Below are positions 12,401 to 22,840 of a stretch of DNA of 64,000 nucleotides, one piece after another (the stretch's first letter is position 1; the number at the start of each line of letters is the position of its first letter). Source of the stretch: Caprimulgus europaeus (lineage: Eukaryota > Chordata > Aves > Caprimulgiformes > Caprimulgidae); assembly GCA_907165065.1 (NCBI GenBank), contig OU015530.1, forward strand, positions 51,000,465 to 51,064,464, given 5' to 3'. The notes below the pieces were generated by a model. The model ran no database searches. It had not been told where the DNA came from and worked only from the letters and a program-made list of their open reading frames with translations. The position numbers and the translations under genes were made by a program.

Positions 12401-14764
12401 CTGACATAGCTTGGAAGAGCTGAGAAAGGCCATGAGCTTTATAGTTATGATTTTTGGAAAATTGCAAAACAGTTGGAAATAAACAGTGGAAAGGGAATCA
12501 CTTTGTTGTGGTGTCTGTCTTCATCTGCAAGCAAAGCTAACTTGATGGCTTTGGTGCTATCATCATTCTGACTTCTCTTTGATTAATGTGTGTCAAACCT
12601 CAGGAGCTCTGGAACACTGTTTTACACCTGTTTCATAGCTGCCTGGGGTTCCTTGTGAAGTAATCTGGCTGTGAGCAGTTAACAAAGCTGTTCTGCTTCT
12701 TGTAACACTTCAGAGGAGAAAGAATTCAGCATTTTCCCATTTTGCACTGTGACAGTGGCAGAGACATATGTCTTGCACCCTGCCTGTTAACTGGGCATTG
12801 TTACAGGGTGTGAGAATTAAAAATGTCCACTGATAACCACAACAGCTTCTCTTTTAAGCATCCCAAGTGCCTCTCTGTGTCTCTGCCTCTCCCCTGAGCT
12901 GCAGCAGACCTCACTGGCAGGCTGGGACCTGTGCCTGGGAGACTCTGCTGCCTTTTGGATGCTGGAGCACAAGACATGTTACGGGTCTGCTCGTGATCCT
13001 CCTCTCCTCCTGAGTCTCAGGAGTTTCTCCTCTGACACTGCTCTGTCTTCTTTGGAGAGCCTATGCCACCACTACTCACCTTGGAGTTGGGGACTCCCTC
13101 CCACTCCCATTCCCACTCCCACCTGGTGCAGCCACTGTCCCCACAGACACTCTACTCTGAACCAGCACTTTTCTGGGGTCACAGGTGCTCTGTCCATCAG
13201 GGAAAGGAGGTGAGACAGAACGTGTCTGCTTTCCATCCCTTCTCTCCATGGCCACAGCCGTGGAGCTGCTCAGTCACTGACAGGCACTGGGAGGGAGTTG
13301 GAGAGACAGGGCAGTTCGGTGCAGTGTGGTGATGCAAGTTGGTGTGGGAAAGCTGCAAGACTAATATTGCTGGTCTGGTGGATACAGTGGCACTGTGGCA
13401 ATATAAAGTTCATACATAATTCATAAATGTCATACATTTACAGCATTGTTCGTGCCATTGACACTTATGGTGTGATACTGTAGGGACGCTGCATGTAGCT
13501 TCTTGTTCGTTTGTACATGGAAACGTGATACAGCAATAGAAAACCTGTTGGTATTTCCTACCATCATTGGTGAATGCACCAAAAAAAGGAAACTACACTT
13601 TAAGTGAGAGAAATAGAGCAGTGAATGACTCAACTATTTGCCACCACACACAAATATTCCAAGGGCAGCCGTCTCCTGGCCTGGAGTGTGAGCACACAGG
13701 GCCTCTAACCTGGAGTGCTGGAGCTGTTGAAGCTTTTGTCTCGAAATGCTGGTGCAGGTGGCAATGGGTGGGTGGAAGAAGGGATTTCGGTGTTTGTTTT
13801 TTTTTCCTCAGTGGTGAAAAACAGAGGGTTGGGCTGATTGCTTCACCTTGTCAACGTGCAGGGAGTCATTGCTGCACCGACACAGCTCCACCTTTCACTC
13901 GTGTGGCTGCAAACCCTGTAGTCACTCAAGTCTGCATATTTTGTTCTACTAGCTAACAACTTACAAAGTTTCAGTTACTTGTTTGTCACCCTGTTTTTCA
14001 TTTCAGTTTAATTGTAAAGGTGACTGAAAAATAATCTTCTGCTTCAGTTTCCTTATGCTATTGCTTGAATTAATTGTTAACTAAGCTTCCTGTGGGGAAT
14101 GTAATGAAAATACAGTATGATAGTAAAGCATTTCTGGGGTGATTTGTGGTTACCAGTGGAAATATTTAATGTTCTTTTTGTATACATGTAGTAATTGCTT
14201 CTTCTGTATCACAATAATAGATTGCAATACAATTATACTCTTGTTCTTCTTCATATGAGAAATGGGCACATGAGTGGAACAGAATCAGAAAAGCAGGATT
14301 TCTCTCATATCACTTCAATATTCATCTACTCACTTGAGATTCTGCAGTCTTTTGAATAACACTACACTTTTATAATCAAAGTGATTGTGCAGCCTTAAGA
14401 TAAACAATTCATAAGATAGCTAAAGTTCATTTTCATAACAAAACTAGGCATTAAGGAGTTATTCCTAAGGCTTTCCCTAAAGGTAAAGACTCTGAGGAAT
14501 GCAATACATATCGCAGATAAATCCTCATATATAAAGCTCCGTATTCTCAGTTACACAGAGATGAGCAACACTCACTTTTCTCTAATAAACTTCTGCTGGA
14601 ACCTGGCTGCTGCTGAAAAAGCCTGTCTCTTTGAACAAAGGAGTCCCTGTCTTGTGAGAGCTCATTACCCATATGATAATACTATTCATCTCTCTTGCAC
14701 AATTCATCGGAGGGGCAGCAGGCTTCTTGCAAACATCTAATTAGGTCTCGCATCATCCCTGAGC
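12401..14764. other. Unique sequence, GC-richer then AT-rich
   Basis: 12840-13330 is noticeably richer in C and G and pyrimidine-rich, with overlapping frames but no domain. It includes the short CCCACT/CCCATT run listed separately. 13950-14460 is AT-rich and smooth, without a recognised repeat. No gene was recognised. Confidence 0.5.
13097..13123. repeat. Short imperfect (CCCAYT)n microsatellite
   Basis: CTCCCTCCCACTCCCATTCC and the bases after it form about four imperfect hexamer units of CCCACT or CCCATT. It is short and degenerate. Confidence 0.7.
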
Positions 14765-14905
14765 AGCAAGTATTATTTTACTCATTTTACAGTTTTGGAA
14801 GTTGGGACAAGGATCTGCAGCCAATGGTCCAGAGCCACCTGCCCTGTCACTTCCCCAGCTAGGAATACACCCTGGATGTCTTTACTCCCAGCACTCTGTT
14901 CCAAG
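14765..14905 (-). mobile_element. Ancient MIR-like SINE relic
   Basis: The order of short matches follows the MIR core read in reverse: TATTATTTTACTCATTTTACA, a degenerate middle, CTGTCACTTCCCCAGCTAGG, then TGGATGTCTTTACTCCCAGCACTCT. In MIR the matching blocks are the 'attttacagatgagg', 'tcacacagctagt' and 'ctgactcc' stretches. MIR copies predate the bird-mammal split and survive only as very diverged remnants in birds, which fits what is seen. The call rests on recognising these blocks by eye. Confidence 0.55.
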
Positions 14906-14979
14906 CTGTAAGCCAGGACCTCTGTCAGAAGCTAATTAAAAACTAAGAAAATGCTTTGACAAGCTTTCAAAAAACGTTA

Positions 14980-15165
14980 CTAGTAAAGCAGATTTCTGCT
15001 GGGATCAGAGTCAAGTTTCTGTAATTGTTGTCTGTGTTGCTTAAGCTTTTTTAAGGCAGTCAGAAGACTAAAGGCACGCCTGCATTCCCGATACATCACA
15101 AAGTTCACCACAGCTCCTTGCGCTGGTGTTTTCATTGGCACCCCGGCTCCATTTATCACAGGCAT
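14980..15165 (-). other. Candidate splice-bounded terminal exon, 61 codons
   Basis: On the minus strand a polypyrimidine-like TTTTGCACTTTTAG, a good 3' splice site, ends at 15166. It is followed at once by 61 open codons to a TAG at 14980-14982. The predicted peptide begins MPVINGAGVPMKTPAQG and ends LDSDPSRNLLY, and its second half is basic and helix-prone (ALKKLKQHRQQLQKL). I do not recognise the protein. No polyadenylation signal was identified downstream, and a MIR-like relic starts only 75 bases further on, which would sit in the 3' UTR. An open run of this length is also expected by chance many times in the window. It could equally be non-coding. Confidence 0.2.
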
Positions 15166-16098
15166 CTAAAAGTGCAAAACCCTGAAGTCAATGACACAGC
15201 TTCTTTTGGCTGCACGGATGCAGGCAAAAGTTGCTGGTGTCTGCATCTGCACGCTGAGAACTGGTATAGCTTCATTTATCTGTTGTTGATTTGTTAGCTC
15301 TAAGATTATTTTATTTCTTGCAATCTGCTTTTAAGAATATAGAAAGCCCTTAGAAGAAGTATCCTAGGTAATTTGTTAGAATCCATTGCAGTTCAGCTGT
15401 CAAAACAACATAAGTGTCCTTGCCTTTGGACTAACATTAAATTGTAAACCTTTGGCTTATACATTTGGTTTGGGGGTGGAAAGAGTTAATCTGCTGGGCA
15501 AGCTCCCTTGCCAGCTTTAGAAAAAGCAAGTTATGCAAAAATTGAGGAGAAGTGAAAATCACTCAGGAAGTGGATCTTTTGAAAGGAAATGTGACATTTT
15601 CAGAAAAATCCCTCCAAACCACCTCCTCTTGGCATCACCTATGGGTGACAGTGATCCCATGTCTGGCCTCTGGTTTGCACCCAGGGGCAGGGTGCTGCTC
15701 ACCCACAGGGAGTGTGATCTCTGCCTCTGTTCAACCCAGTGAAAAATATGTCAGAAATCAGATCTCAGACATAGAGAGGAGGGGTTGGGATATCAGTTAA
15801 AGCATATTTTCCAACATCAAGTTACTTGGTGTGACATTAACTAGTGCAACCCCATGTAATTCTCATTTTAGAGTAGTGATAGCTTGTACTCCAGCGTAGT
15901 CATTCCCAGAGCCCTGTGCCATGGTTCAGCAGGGTAGCGCTGCCAATGCTGCAGCATGTTTGACATCCCCAAGAAACTGTTACTTGCATGAATTTTACTC
16001 CTTCTCTAGTAAAACTACAACTATTTAGTTATTCTAAGGCATATTCAGAGCAAGGATTTGGAACAAGAATTTTACAGAGCACTTTTTCAATTTGGGGA
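15166..16098. other. Unique sequence, no recognised feature
   Basis: No repeat or gene recognised. Open frames up to 82 codons overlap in two frames at 15533-15800 and look like chance. Confidence 0.5.
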
Positions 16099-16718
16099 CG
16101 TGGTGGTTTCATTCCTTTGGTTTGCAGCCAAACACAGTTGCTCTCTCACTCTCCCCTCACCAGGGAGCTGGGGAGAGAATGGGAATGGTAAAAGTAAGAA
16201 AACTTCCGGGTTGAGATAAAACAAATTTATTAATTGAAATAAAATATTAATGATAACAGTAATAACAGAATATACAAGTGAGGGATGCACAGTGCAATTG
16301 CTCACCACCTGCTGACTGATGCCCAGCCTGTCCCAGCCAGCAATCCCTGAGCAGAGACAGTCCTGAAACTGAAACCACAATCCCTGAAGAGTGAGCCCAA
16401 GAAATCCCCAAGAGATTAGCCCCATTTTCTGGTTAACCCTGGTTAATATATTGAACATGACATGATATGATATGGAATATCTCATCAGCAGATCCAAATG
16501 ACAGTTTCAGGTTTTGCTAATTACTACACTTCCCCCCTCCCAGTCCTTTACACTTGCAAACTAGCAAAAAGCATGATAACCTTGGGCATCCAGCAGCAAC
16601 TAGTAACATTAATACCTTATCAACATTCTTCTCATAACAAATCCTGTACTAAAACCAAACCACAGTGCTTTCTAGCTACTAAGAGGAAAATTAACTCTAT
16701 CCTAGAAAAACCAGGACA
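16099..16718 (-). mobile_element. Solo LTR of an avian ERVL-type retrovirus (family A)
   Basis: Read on the minus strand, this matches the copy at 20350-21001 along most of its length. Shared blocks include AAAACC at the ends, the GAGCAATTGCACTGTGCATC stretch, the ATAACAAATCC and ACCTGCTGACTGATG blocks (given here in plus orientation), and the long AT-rich region upstream of the 3' end. The ends are close to the retroviral TG...CA rule: the 5' end on the minus strand reads TGTCCTGG and the 3' end reads CCACCACG. Flanking bases are GGGGA (16094-16098) and GAGGA (16719-16723), a 5-bp duplication with one mismatch. No internal retroviral genes are present, so this is a solo LTR left by recombination between two LTRs. 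Confidence 0.88.
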
Positions 16719-17388
16719 GAGGAATAGCTGAAGACTGGCTGGGGTGCATTTTCTTAGCATGTGTGTTTAAAAAAAGCCATCAGCAATGAGCTAAAAAGGC
16801 AGAGAGTAAGTTAAGCTATCACCTTTCAGATAACCTGATGACCAGAAAAACCTTAGCTACTGATCTTCCACCCTTTCAGCTTTCAGTGAGAGCACCATGC
16901 CAACCATCAGGCTTTCTCACCGCCCCTGCTGCTGCTAGGACCTGCTGCCACACGGGGCGTGGTGTGACGGGTGCTCGCAGAGCTGCCTCACCCCTGGGAC
17001 AGCATCATGGGCGTGTCGGGCGGTGACTCGCGCTGTCATTGCGCTTGTGCAACGTGGCAGCATCTAATACTCTTAGAGGACTGGATCAATAAGCAATGCT
17101 GTCAGCTATGGGCGATGATAAATCTCCTCTCCACGTAGACGTCCTGTTTGGATTCTGCCTGTAATTTAGCATCTTGGCAGTTGCTGCAGGACTGTCTGCT
17201 TTCCATCAGTTGGCTCTGTGCCTGGTCTTCCAGTGTATCAATAAATCAGGAAGCTTTCCCCTAGTTTCTCAGGATCTGACTCTGAGATGTCAGGCTTAAC
17301 TCATTAGAGCAGGACTCGAGGGATATTTGGTACTTTGTGGGAGCAGCTTCTCCATTCATAATGTCACCCCACACTGCCTTTGTTTAGC
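16719..17388. other. Unique sequence with a CpG-rich patch
   Basis: Non-repetitive. It contains a CpG-dense patch at about 16951-17053, listed separately, followed by a smooth AT/GC-mixed stretch (17050-17260) with no recognised repeat. No gene was recognised. Confidence 0.5.
16951..17053. promoter_or_regulatory. Small CpG-dense patch (possible regulatory element)
   Basis: About eleven CpG dinucleotides occur in roughly 105 bases, including GGGCGTGTCGGGCGGTGACT and ACTCGCGC, while the surrounding kilobases have very few. It is far too small to be a classical CpG island. It may be an unmethylated or constrained regulatory element, or a chance cluster. A 62-codon frame (16838-17026) overlaps it without a recognisable domain. 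Confidence 0.3.
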
Positions 17389-17546
17389 ATAGAATTACCA
17401 TAGAATGGTCTGGGTTGAAAGGGACCTTAAAGACCATCTAGTTCCAGCCCCCCTGCTGTGAACAGGGTTGCCAACCACTAGATCAGGCTGCCCAGGGCCC
17501 CATCCAACCTGGCCTTGAATGCTCCAGAGATGGGGCATCTACATAG
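17389..17546 (-). mobile_element. CR1 LINE 3' end fragment
   Basis: It opens with CATAGAATTACCATAGAATG, the degraded octamer tail in reverse. It then has GGGTTGAAAGGGACCTTAAA, CCATCTAGTTCCAGCCCCCC, and the CATCCAACCTGGCCTTGAAT block. It is truncated upstream within the end of ORF2. No coding capacity remains. Confidence 0.92.
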
Positions 17547-18495
17547 CGGCTACTTTCTTCAACAAAGTTTTCACTTTCTCTTACCTCTTTCCAATGTTTT
17601 TTTCTTCTACTTGACTGCCTGGAGTAGATAGAGAGTAATACTCTTCACTTCATCCTGTTTATACAGAGGCTAAGTTTGGACTCATTAGTCTAATAGGCTT
17701 CATTGTCAAACTTTTGTCTCCTGCAGCTTTTATCCTTGCTTGTTTTTTCCAAGAATAGCTAATAAAAGGCTTTGGTTTAACAAAAGACATGATGCCTTCC
17801 CACAAGCCTTAGTTTCTCTGATCATCATAGCCTCATGGCAACAAGAATGTTGCTACAACTGGCATTTTTACCATATTTTTGTACAACCTCACTCAAGCAG
17901 GACTAGTAACAAAGTACCAGTATTGCTGCTGGAGCTTCACTTCAGCGAAGCTAGTGAGATTTCAGAAAATCCTCCATGTGGCTGTAGCCTATGGGAGCAA
18001 ATTAACCTTCATTAAACAGACGAGCTGCAAGCCTTGACAATGTCATATGTGGTGTGAGTGAGTGCTTGTGCCAGTATCCTCACAAAGCTCTGCTAATGGC
18101 TTTCAGTCCTGCCCTCCAGCACTGCTATTCTTCCAGCACAGGGCCCTCTGCTACTCCATCATGTGCTGCAATGTATTATTTTATGGCTTTAAGCTGCTCC
18201 TTTGCTTTTCTCTTTAAAACACTGATGTTTTGACTTCAAACCCAGGAAAACGCTACTGCAGTTTAGATCAACAGTGTGGGGAAGGATGGCACATCTGGAT
18301 ACCCCTGTGCATTTGGCCTTGCTGTGGCACGTAGCATTGGTTAGAGCTGGTCAAGGAGGCAGCCCTGTGCTCCCAGATTAGGACCAAAAGTGCTTTGTTT
18401 ACATCCTGCTCTGGTATAAATGACTATGTAGGTCAGTGAGGAAGGATGAATCATGCCATGTATCCTCTACGTATTAAACCCATGTTCTTTCTTTG
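17547..18495. other. Unique sequence, no recognised feature
   Basis: No repeat or gene recognised. One 91-codon frame (17740-18015) has no recognisable domain. Confidence 0.5.
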
Positions 18496-19105
18496 AATCA
18501 TAGAATCACTAAAGTTAGAAAAGACTGCTATCATCAAGTCCCACCATCAACCAAAGCCCACCATGCCCACCAAACCATGTCCCTAAGTACCACATCTACT
18601 CATTTTTTAAATACCTCCAGGGATGGTGGCTCAACTACTTCCATGTGCAGTCTGTTTCAATGCTTGACAACAATTTCAGTAAATAATTTTTTTCCTAATA
18701 ACCAATCTAAACCTCCCTTGGTGCAGCTTGAGGCCATTTCCTCTTGTCCTATCACTGCTTACTTGGAAGAGGAGACCAACCCCCCCCTCTCTACATCCTC
18801 CTTTCAGGTAGTTGTAGAGAGCAGTAAGGTCTCCCCTCCTTTTCTTGAGACTAAACAATCCCAGTTCCCTCAGCTGCTCCTCATAACACTTGTTCTCCAG
18901 AGCCTTCACCAGCTTCATTGTTCTCTGGACACGCTCCAGCACCTCCATGTCCTTCTTGGAGTGAGAAGCCCTAAACTGGACACAGTTCTTGAGGTGCAGC
19001 CTCACCAGTGCCGAGTACAGGGGCATGATCACTTCCCTGGTCCTGCTGACCACACTGTTTCTGATACAGGCCAGGATGCTGTTGGCCTTTGTAGAGAGGC
19101 ACATG
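18496..19105 (-). mobile_element. CR1 LINE fragment, ORF2 C-terminus to tail
   Basis: A minus-strand CR1 of about 610 bases. It begins with AATCATAGAATCAC in reverse orientation and ends upstream at the part of ORF2 coding for KANSILACI. The deduced frame contains the CR1 C-terminal signatures [14 protein letters not shown] and [17 protein letters not shown]. Deletions and frameshifts break it: the VIRKKIIY stretch runs into a stop where the family continues. The 3' region, with CACCATGCCCACCAAACCATG, places it in the same CR1 subgroup as the copy at 36480-36893. These shared features suggest the two come from related source elements. Confidence 0.93.
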
Positions 19106-19284
19106 CAGTTTCCTGGTGAGAGCTGCCAGGGACTGGGGCTCAGGCAGAGATGGTTGCCAGCTAATTGCACAGAGCTTGCTTGAAGCACAGAGTAACTTCA
19201 ATCCAACACTGGTTTTATGCATTCACCCTGGTTGAGGGAGAAGAAGGGTGGTTGCCTCGTGGAGCTGTACATGCAGAACTGAGC

Positions 19285-19375
19285 TAGTGCAGGTTTCAGT
19301 CCCAATTTTCTCCTTACTTCTTTTTTTTGACCTAGAGCAAGTCACTTGAAATCCTGTTTCCCTGGCTGTACTTAA
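19285..19375 (+). mobile_element. Ancient MIR-like SINE relic
   Basis: TTGACCTAGAGCAAGTCACT followed by TGAAATCCTGTTTCCCTGGC resembles the MIR core block 'tgaccttgggcaagtcactt...cctcagtttcc' in forward orientation. It is heavily diverged and short, so the assignment is tentative. Confidence 0.45.
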
Positions 19376-19754
19376 CCCACATCTGCTGATTTCAGAGAAG
19401 ACCTGAGCGCTGCTCCTGCTCTGAACTGAACCACAGCCTGCACCCAGTGATGCTGGTGCAGATTAGCAGTGAACTGGGACTCTAAACCAAATGTCATTCT
19501 GGTTGTCTTTGTGCCTTATCAGTCAGATGTGTGTAAATAAACACTCTCATTTGAGGGAATTTTTGTAAGAATAAATGCATGGCTGATGTAAAGTACTTGA
19601 CAATATGGTGAAGCCTCACAGAGACCACTTGTTCCTTTTTTTCTCTGGGATATAGAATTTACCTTGTTTATTGATTTTCTTCCCTAAGTGTAGTGGCAGC
19701 TTTACCACTAAAACACTGGGTCAGTCAGGAATGCAAGCAGAGGAACAAGAGGAC
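19376..19754. other. Unique sequence, no recognised feature
   Basis: Nothing recognised in this short gap between the SINE relic and the next CR1. Confidence 0.5.
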
Positions 19755-20024
19755 GAGAGAACAAGAGGAAATGGCCCCAAGTTGCACCAAGGGCAGTTGA
19801 GATGGGAGGTGAGGAAGAATTTCTTTTCTGAAAGGGTTCTGAGGCATTGGAAGGGGTTGCCCAGGGCAGTGGTGGAGTCCCCATCCCTGGAGGGACTGAA
19901 GAGTCGTGTAGACACAGTGCTGAGGGACATGGGTTAGTCAGGGACTTGTCAGTGTGAGGTTAATGATTGGACTCGATGATCTTAAAGGTCTTTTCCAACA
20001 GAGGCAATTCTGTGATTCTGTGAA
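19755..20024 (+). mobile_element. CR1 LINE 3' fragment
   Basis: Forward CR1 of about 270 bases. It covers the last 60 codons of ORF2 (signatures [13 protein letters not shown] and [15 protein letters not shown]) and a short 3' UTR ending AATTCTGTGATTCTGTGA, followed by an A-rich stretch. The 88-codon frame at 19671-19937 is this ORF2 remnant fused to upstream non-CR1 codons. Confidence 0.94.
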
Positions 20025-20349
20025 AACAAACAAAAAAAGAGTGAAATCCTCAGTTCTATCATTATCCTCCAAACAACTTTGAAACCCAAAAGTGAGTACA
20101 AACTCCCAGCGAACATTCGCTGTCTGCCATAGAGACCTAGTGCTAAGCCACCCACCACAGGCTCCCTTTGAGCACAGCTGTCCAGAGTTAGGTTTTACTT
20201 TGGAGGAAGCTGAACTGTGCCCTTGCATCCTCTCACTGTGTTGCTGGGCTCCTTTGGTTTCAAGGAATCAGGTGTAAGTGACTCTGGTATTGGCAGCTGC
20301 CCTGTGCCAGGTGGGTCCCACATGGATGTGCATGCAGCCTGAAGGACCC
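20025..20349. other. Unique spacer, no recognised feature
   Basis: Nothing recognised. Its last five bases, GACCC (20345-20349), are one copy of the target-site duplication of the LTR that follows. Confidence 0.55.
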
Positions 20350-21001
20350 TATCCTGGTTTTGCTAGGATAGAGCTAATTTTCTTCTAAGTAGCTAGAATA
20401 GGGCTGTGTTTTGGTTTCAGTGCGGGATTTGTTATGAGAAGAATGTTGATAATATACTGATATTTTTAGTTGTTACTAAGAAAATCAGGGGTGTTCCTAT
20501 TTCCCATGTTTTGCTAGTCTGTAGGTGCAGAGTGGGAAGAGTGTAGTAATCTACCTGGGAAGAGTGTAGTAATCAGTAAACCCAAATTGACATTTGGATA
20601 TGCCAATGGGATATTCTGTATTATATAACAGCATGTTCAGTATATGAATGAGGATTGACCAGAAAGCTTGGGGATCTCTCAGGGTCTCTCTCTTTCTGGG
20701 ATTGTGGTTGCACTTTCTGGACTGTCTCTGCTATGGGATCACTACCTGGGACCAGGCTAGGCATCAATCAGCAGGTGGTGAGCAATTGCACTGTGCATCA
20801 CTTATTTTTATATTCTGTTATTACTGTTATTATAATTATAATTTTAATTCAAATTTTACTTAAATTACTAAATTGCTTTTATCTCAACCCATGAGTTCTC
20901 CCACTTTCACCCTTCTGATTCTCTCCCCCATTTCCCGAACAGGGGAGGGTGAATGAGTGGCTGCTTTGTGTTTTGCTGCCAGCCAGGCTAAAACCACCAC
21001 A
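20350..21001 (+). mobile_element. Solo LTR of an avian ERVL-type retrovirus (family A), perfect 5-bp duplication
   Basis: It starts TATCCTGGTTTTGCTAGGAT (the family start is TGTCCTGG, so the second base has changed) and ends GGCTAAAACCACCACA. Identical 5-base sequences GACCC flank it at 20345-20349 and 21002-21006. It carries the family block GTGAGCAATTGCACTGTGCA, an AT-rich tract and CTCAACCCATGAGTTCTCCC near the 3' end. A 5-bp duplication is characteristic of ERVL-type integrases. No retroviral coding sequence is attached, so the internal region was lost by LTR-LTR recombination. A 23-bp tandem duplication within it is listed separately. Confidence 0.92.
20534..20574 (+). repeat. 23-bp tandem duplication inside the LTR
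   Basis: GGGAAGAGTGTAGTAATC occurs twice, starting at 20534 and 20557, separated by TACCT, giving a 23-base unit. It lies in the 5' (U3) half of the LTR, where retroviral enhancer repeats are often found. No function is shown. Confidence 0.85.
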
Positions 21002-21528
21002 GACCCGAAGGTGTCTCATCACAGTTGTCCAGCAACAGTTCCTTCAAAAGTAGAAAACAACCTAAATACAGTCATGTGTCTCTGAGCAGGGGAAATAGAG
21101 ATAATACAGGAATAACGGGCTGAGCATGGGCAATTCTGCCCAGCCTGTGGGTAGTTGATGTGATAAGCCAGCCTGGGTTGTGCGCTGGCCACCATGTGTG
21201 CATGGGGGCTAAGGTGAGTCCCCATGCCTTGCCCAGGCTGGGGGACAGGCGTAGGAGCAGAGCAGGCTTCGGATGTTTTCCTCTCTAAGTCCCATGTCAG
21301 GTGGCAGCTGGAAATTGGGACCTGCTCCCAAAACCCATCAATTTCTTAAGAGCTTTATTCCCTGTTAATTGCTTTGTAAGCAGTTATGATTAGACAGTAA
21401 TGATTCCTGGGTCTAGTGATAGGAAGTGCTCATTAGCACAGGGGCAAGGGAGCAGTTCCCCAGAGCATGGAGGAATACATGAGGAATGTGAGTTTCCAAA
21501 ACAGGAAACTGAAATTTCAGGATCTAAT
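21002..21528. other. Unique spacer between two LTRs
   Basis: Between the duplication copy GACCC at its left end and CTAAT at its right end (21524-21528), nothing was recognised. Open frames are under 70 codons. Confidence 0.55.
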
Positions 21529-21794
21529 TTTGGTGGTTTTACTTGGCTAGCACTTGGCTAGTAGCCAAACACAGCCATTTGCTCCCTCCCTGACCCCAGG
21601 GGATAGGGGAGAGATCTGGGGGGCAAGGGTAAGGAAACTCATAGGTTAAGATAAGAACAATTTAATAAATGAAGTAAAATAAAACTTAAAATAATAATGA
21701 TCATAATAATAGTAATAAAATATGCAAATGAGTGATACCCAGTGCAATTGCTCACCACCTGCTGACCAAGCCCAGCCCATTCCCAGATAACGAT

Positions 21795-22840
21795 CATAGA
21801 CTCATAGAATGGTTTGGGCTGGAAGGGACCTTAAAGATCATCTCGCTCCAACCCCCCTGCCATGAGCAGGGACACTTTCCACTAGACAGGGTTGCTCAAA
21901 GCCTCATCCAACCTGGCCTTGAACACTTACAGGGAGGGGGCATCCACAACTTCCTTGGGCAACCTGTTCCAGTGCCTGACCGCCCTCACAGTGAAGAATT
22001 TCTTTCTAATATCTAATCTAAACCTCCCCTCTTTCAGCTTAAAACCATTCCCCCTTGTCCTGTCATTAACTGCCCTTGTGAAAAGTCCTTCTCCAGCTTT
22101 CCTGTAGCCCCTTCAGGTACTGGAAGGCCGCTATAAGATCTCCCCAGAGCCTTCTCTTCTCCAGGCTGAACAGCCCCAACTCTCTCAGCCTGTCCTCACG
22201 GGAGAGGTGCTCCAGCCCTCAGATCATCCTCATGGCCTCCTCTGGACTCGTTCTAACTGGTCCATGTCTCTCTTGTGTTGGGGGATCCAGAACTGGACGC
22301 AATACTCCAGGTGGGGCCTCACGAGAGCAGAGCAGAGGGGCAGAATCCCCTCCCTCGACCTGCTGGCCACGCTTCTCTTGATGCAGCCCAGGACATGGTA
22401 TTGGCCTTCTGGGCTGCAAGCGCACATTGCCGGCTCATGTTGAACTTCTCGTCCACCACCACTCCCAAGTTCTTCTCTTCGGAGCTGTCCTCAAGCCACT
22501 CATTGCCCAGCCTGTACTTGTGCTTGGGGTTGCCCTGACCCAGATGCAAGACCTTGCATTTGGCCTTGTTGAACTTCATGAGGTTAGCACAGCCCACCTC
22601 TCAAGCCTGTCAAGACCCCTCTGGATGCCATCCCGTCCCTCCAGCGTGTCAACCACACCACTCAGCTTGGTGTCATTGGCAAACTTGCTGGGGATGCACT
22701 CAATCCCCCTGTCCATGTCACTGACAAAGTTGTTAAAGAGCACTGGTCTCAATACCGAACCTTGAAGGACACCACTCGTCACCGGTTTCCACTCAGACTT
22801 TGAGCTGTTGACCACAACTCTTTGAGTGCGACCATCCAGC
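21795..22840 (-). mobile_element. CR1 LINE inserted into an LTR
   Basis: A minus-strand CR1 of about 1,045 bases. It starts with CATAGACTCATAGAATGG (reverse octamer tail) and ends upstream in the reverse-transcriptase region GTTGACCACAACTCTTTGAG. It is 5'-truncated there and joins LTR sequence at about 22840. Several frames carry ORF2 pieces: [10 protein letters not shown] and KFANDTKL at 22576-22830, then [19 protein letters not shown] at 22319-22597. The active-site motif reads FAND instead of FADD, and the frame is broken repeatedly, so it encodes nothing functional. Confidence 0.94.
22576..22836 (-). pseudogene. CR1 reverse transcriptase remnant with altered active site
   Basis: The frame 22576-22917 has 113 codons. 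Its first 28 are antisense LTR sequence and the remaining 85 are CR1 reverse transcriptase, beginning GRTQRVVVN. The motifs LQGSVL and PVLFN are intact, but the catalytic pair is Asn-Asp (FANDTK) instead of Asp-Asp, which would abolish polymerase activity. The frame is lost soon after in RLERWAV. It is a dead copy. Confidence 0.85.

Noticed and set aside
16099-21001. The LTRs at 16.1 and 20.35 kb as the two ends of one provirus
   Set aside because: They are in opposite orientation, each has its own flanking duplication, and no gag, pol or env-like sequence lies between them.
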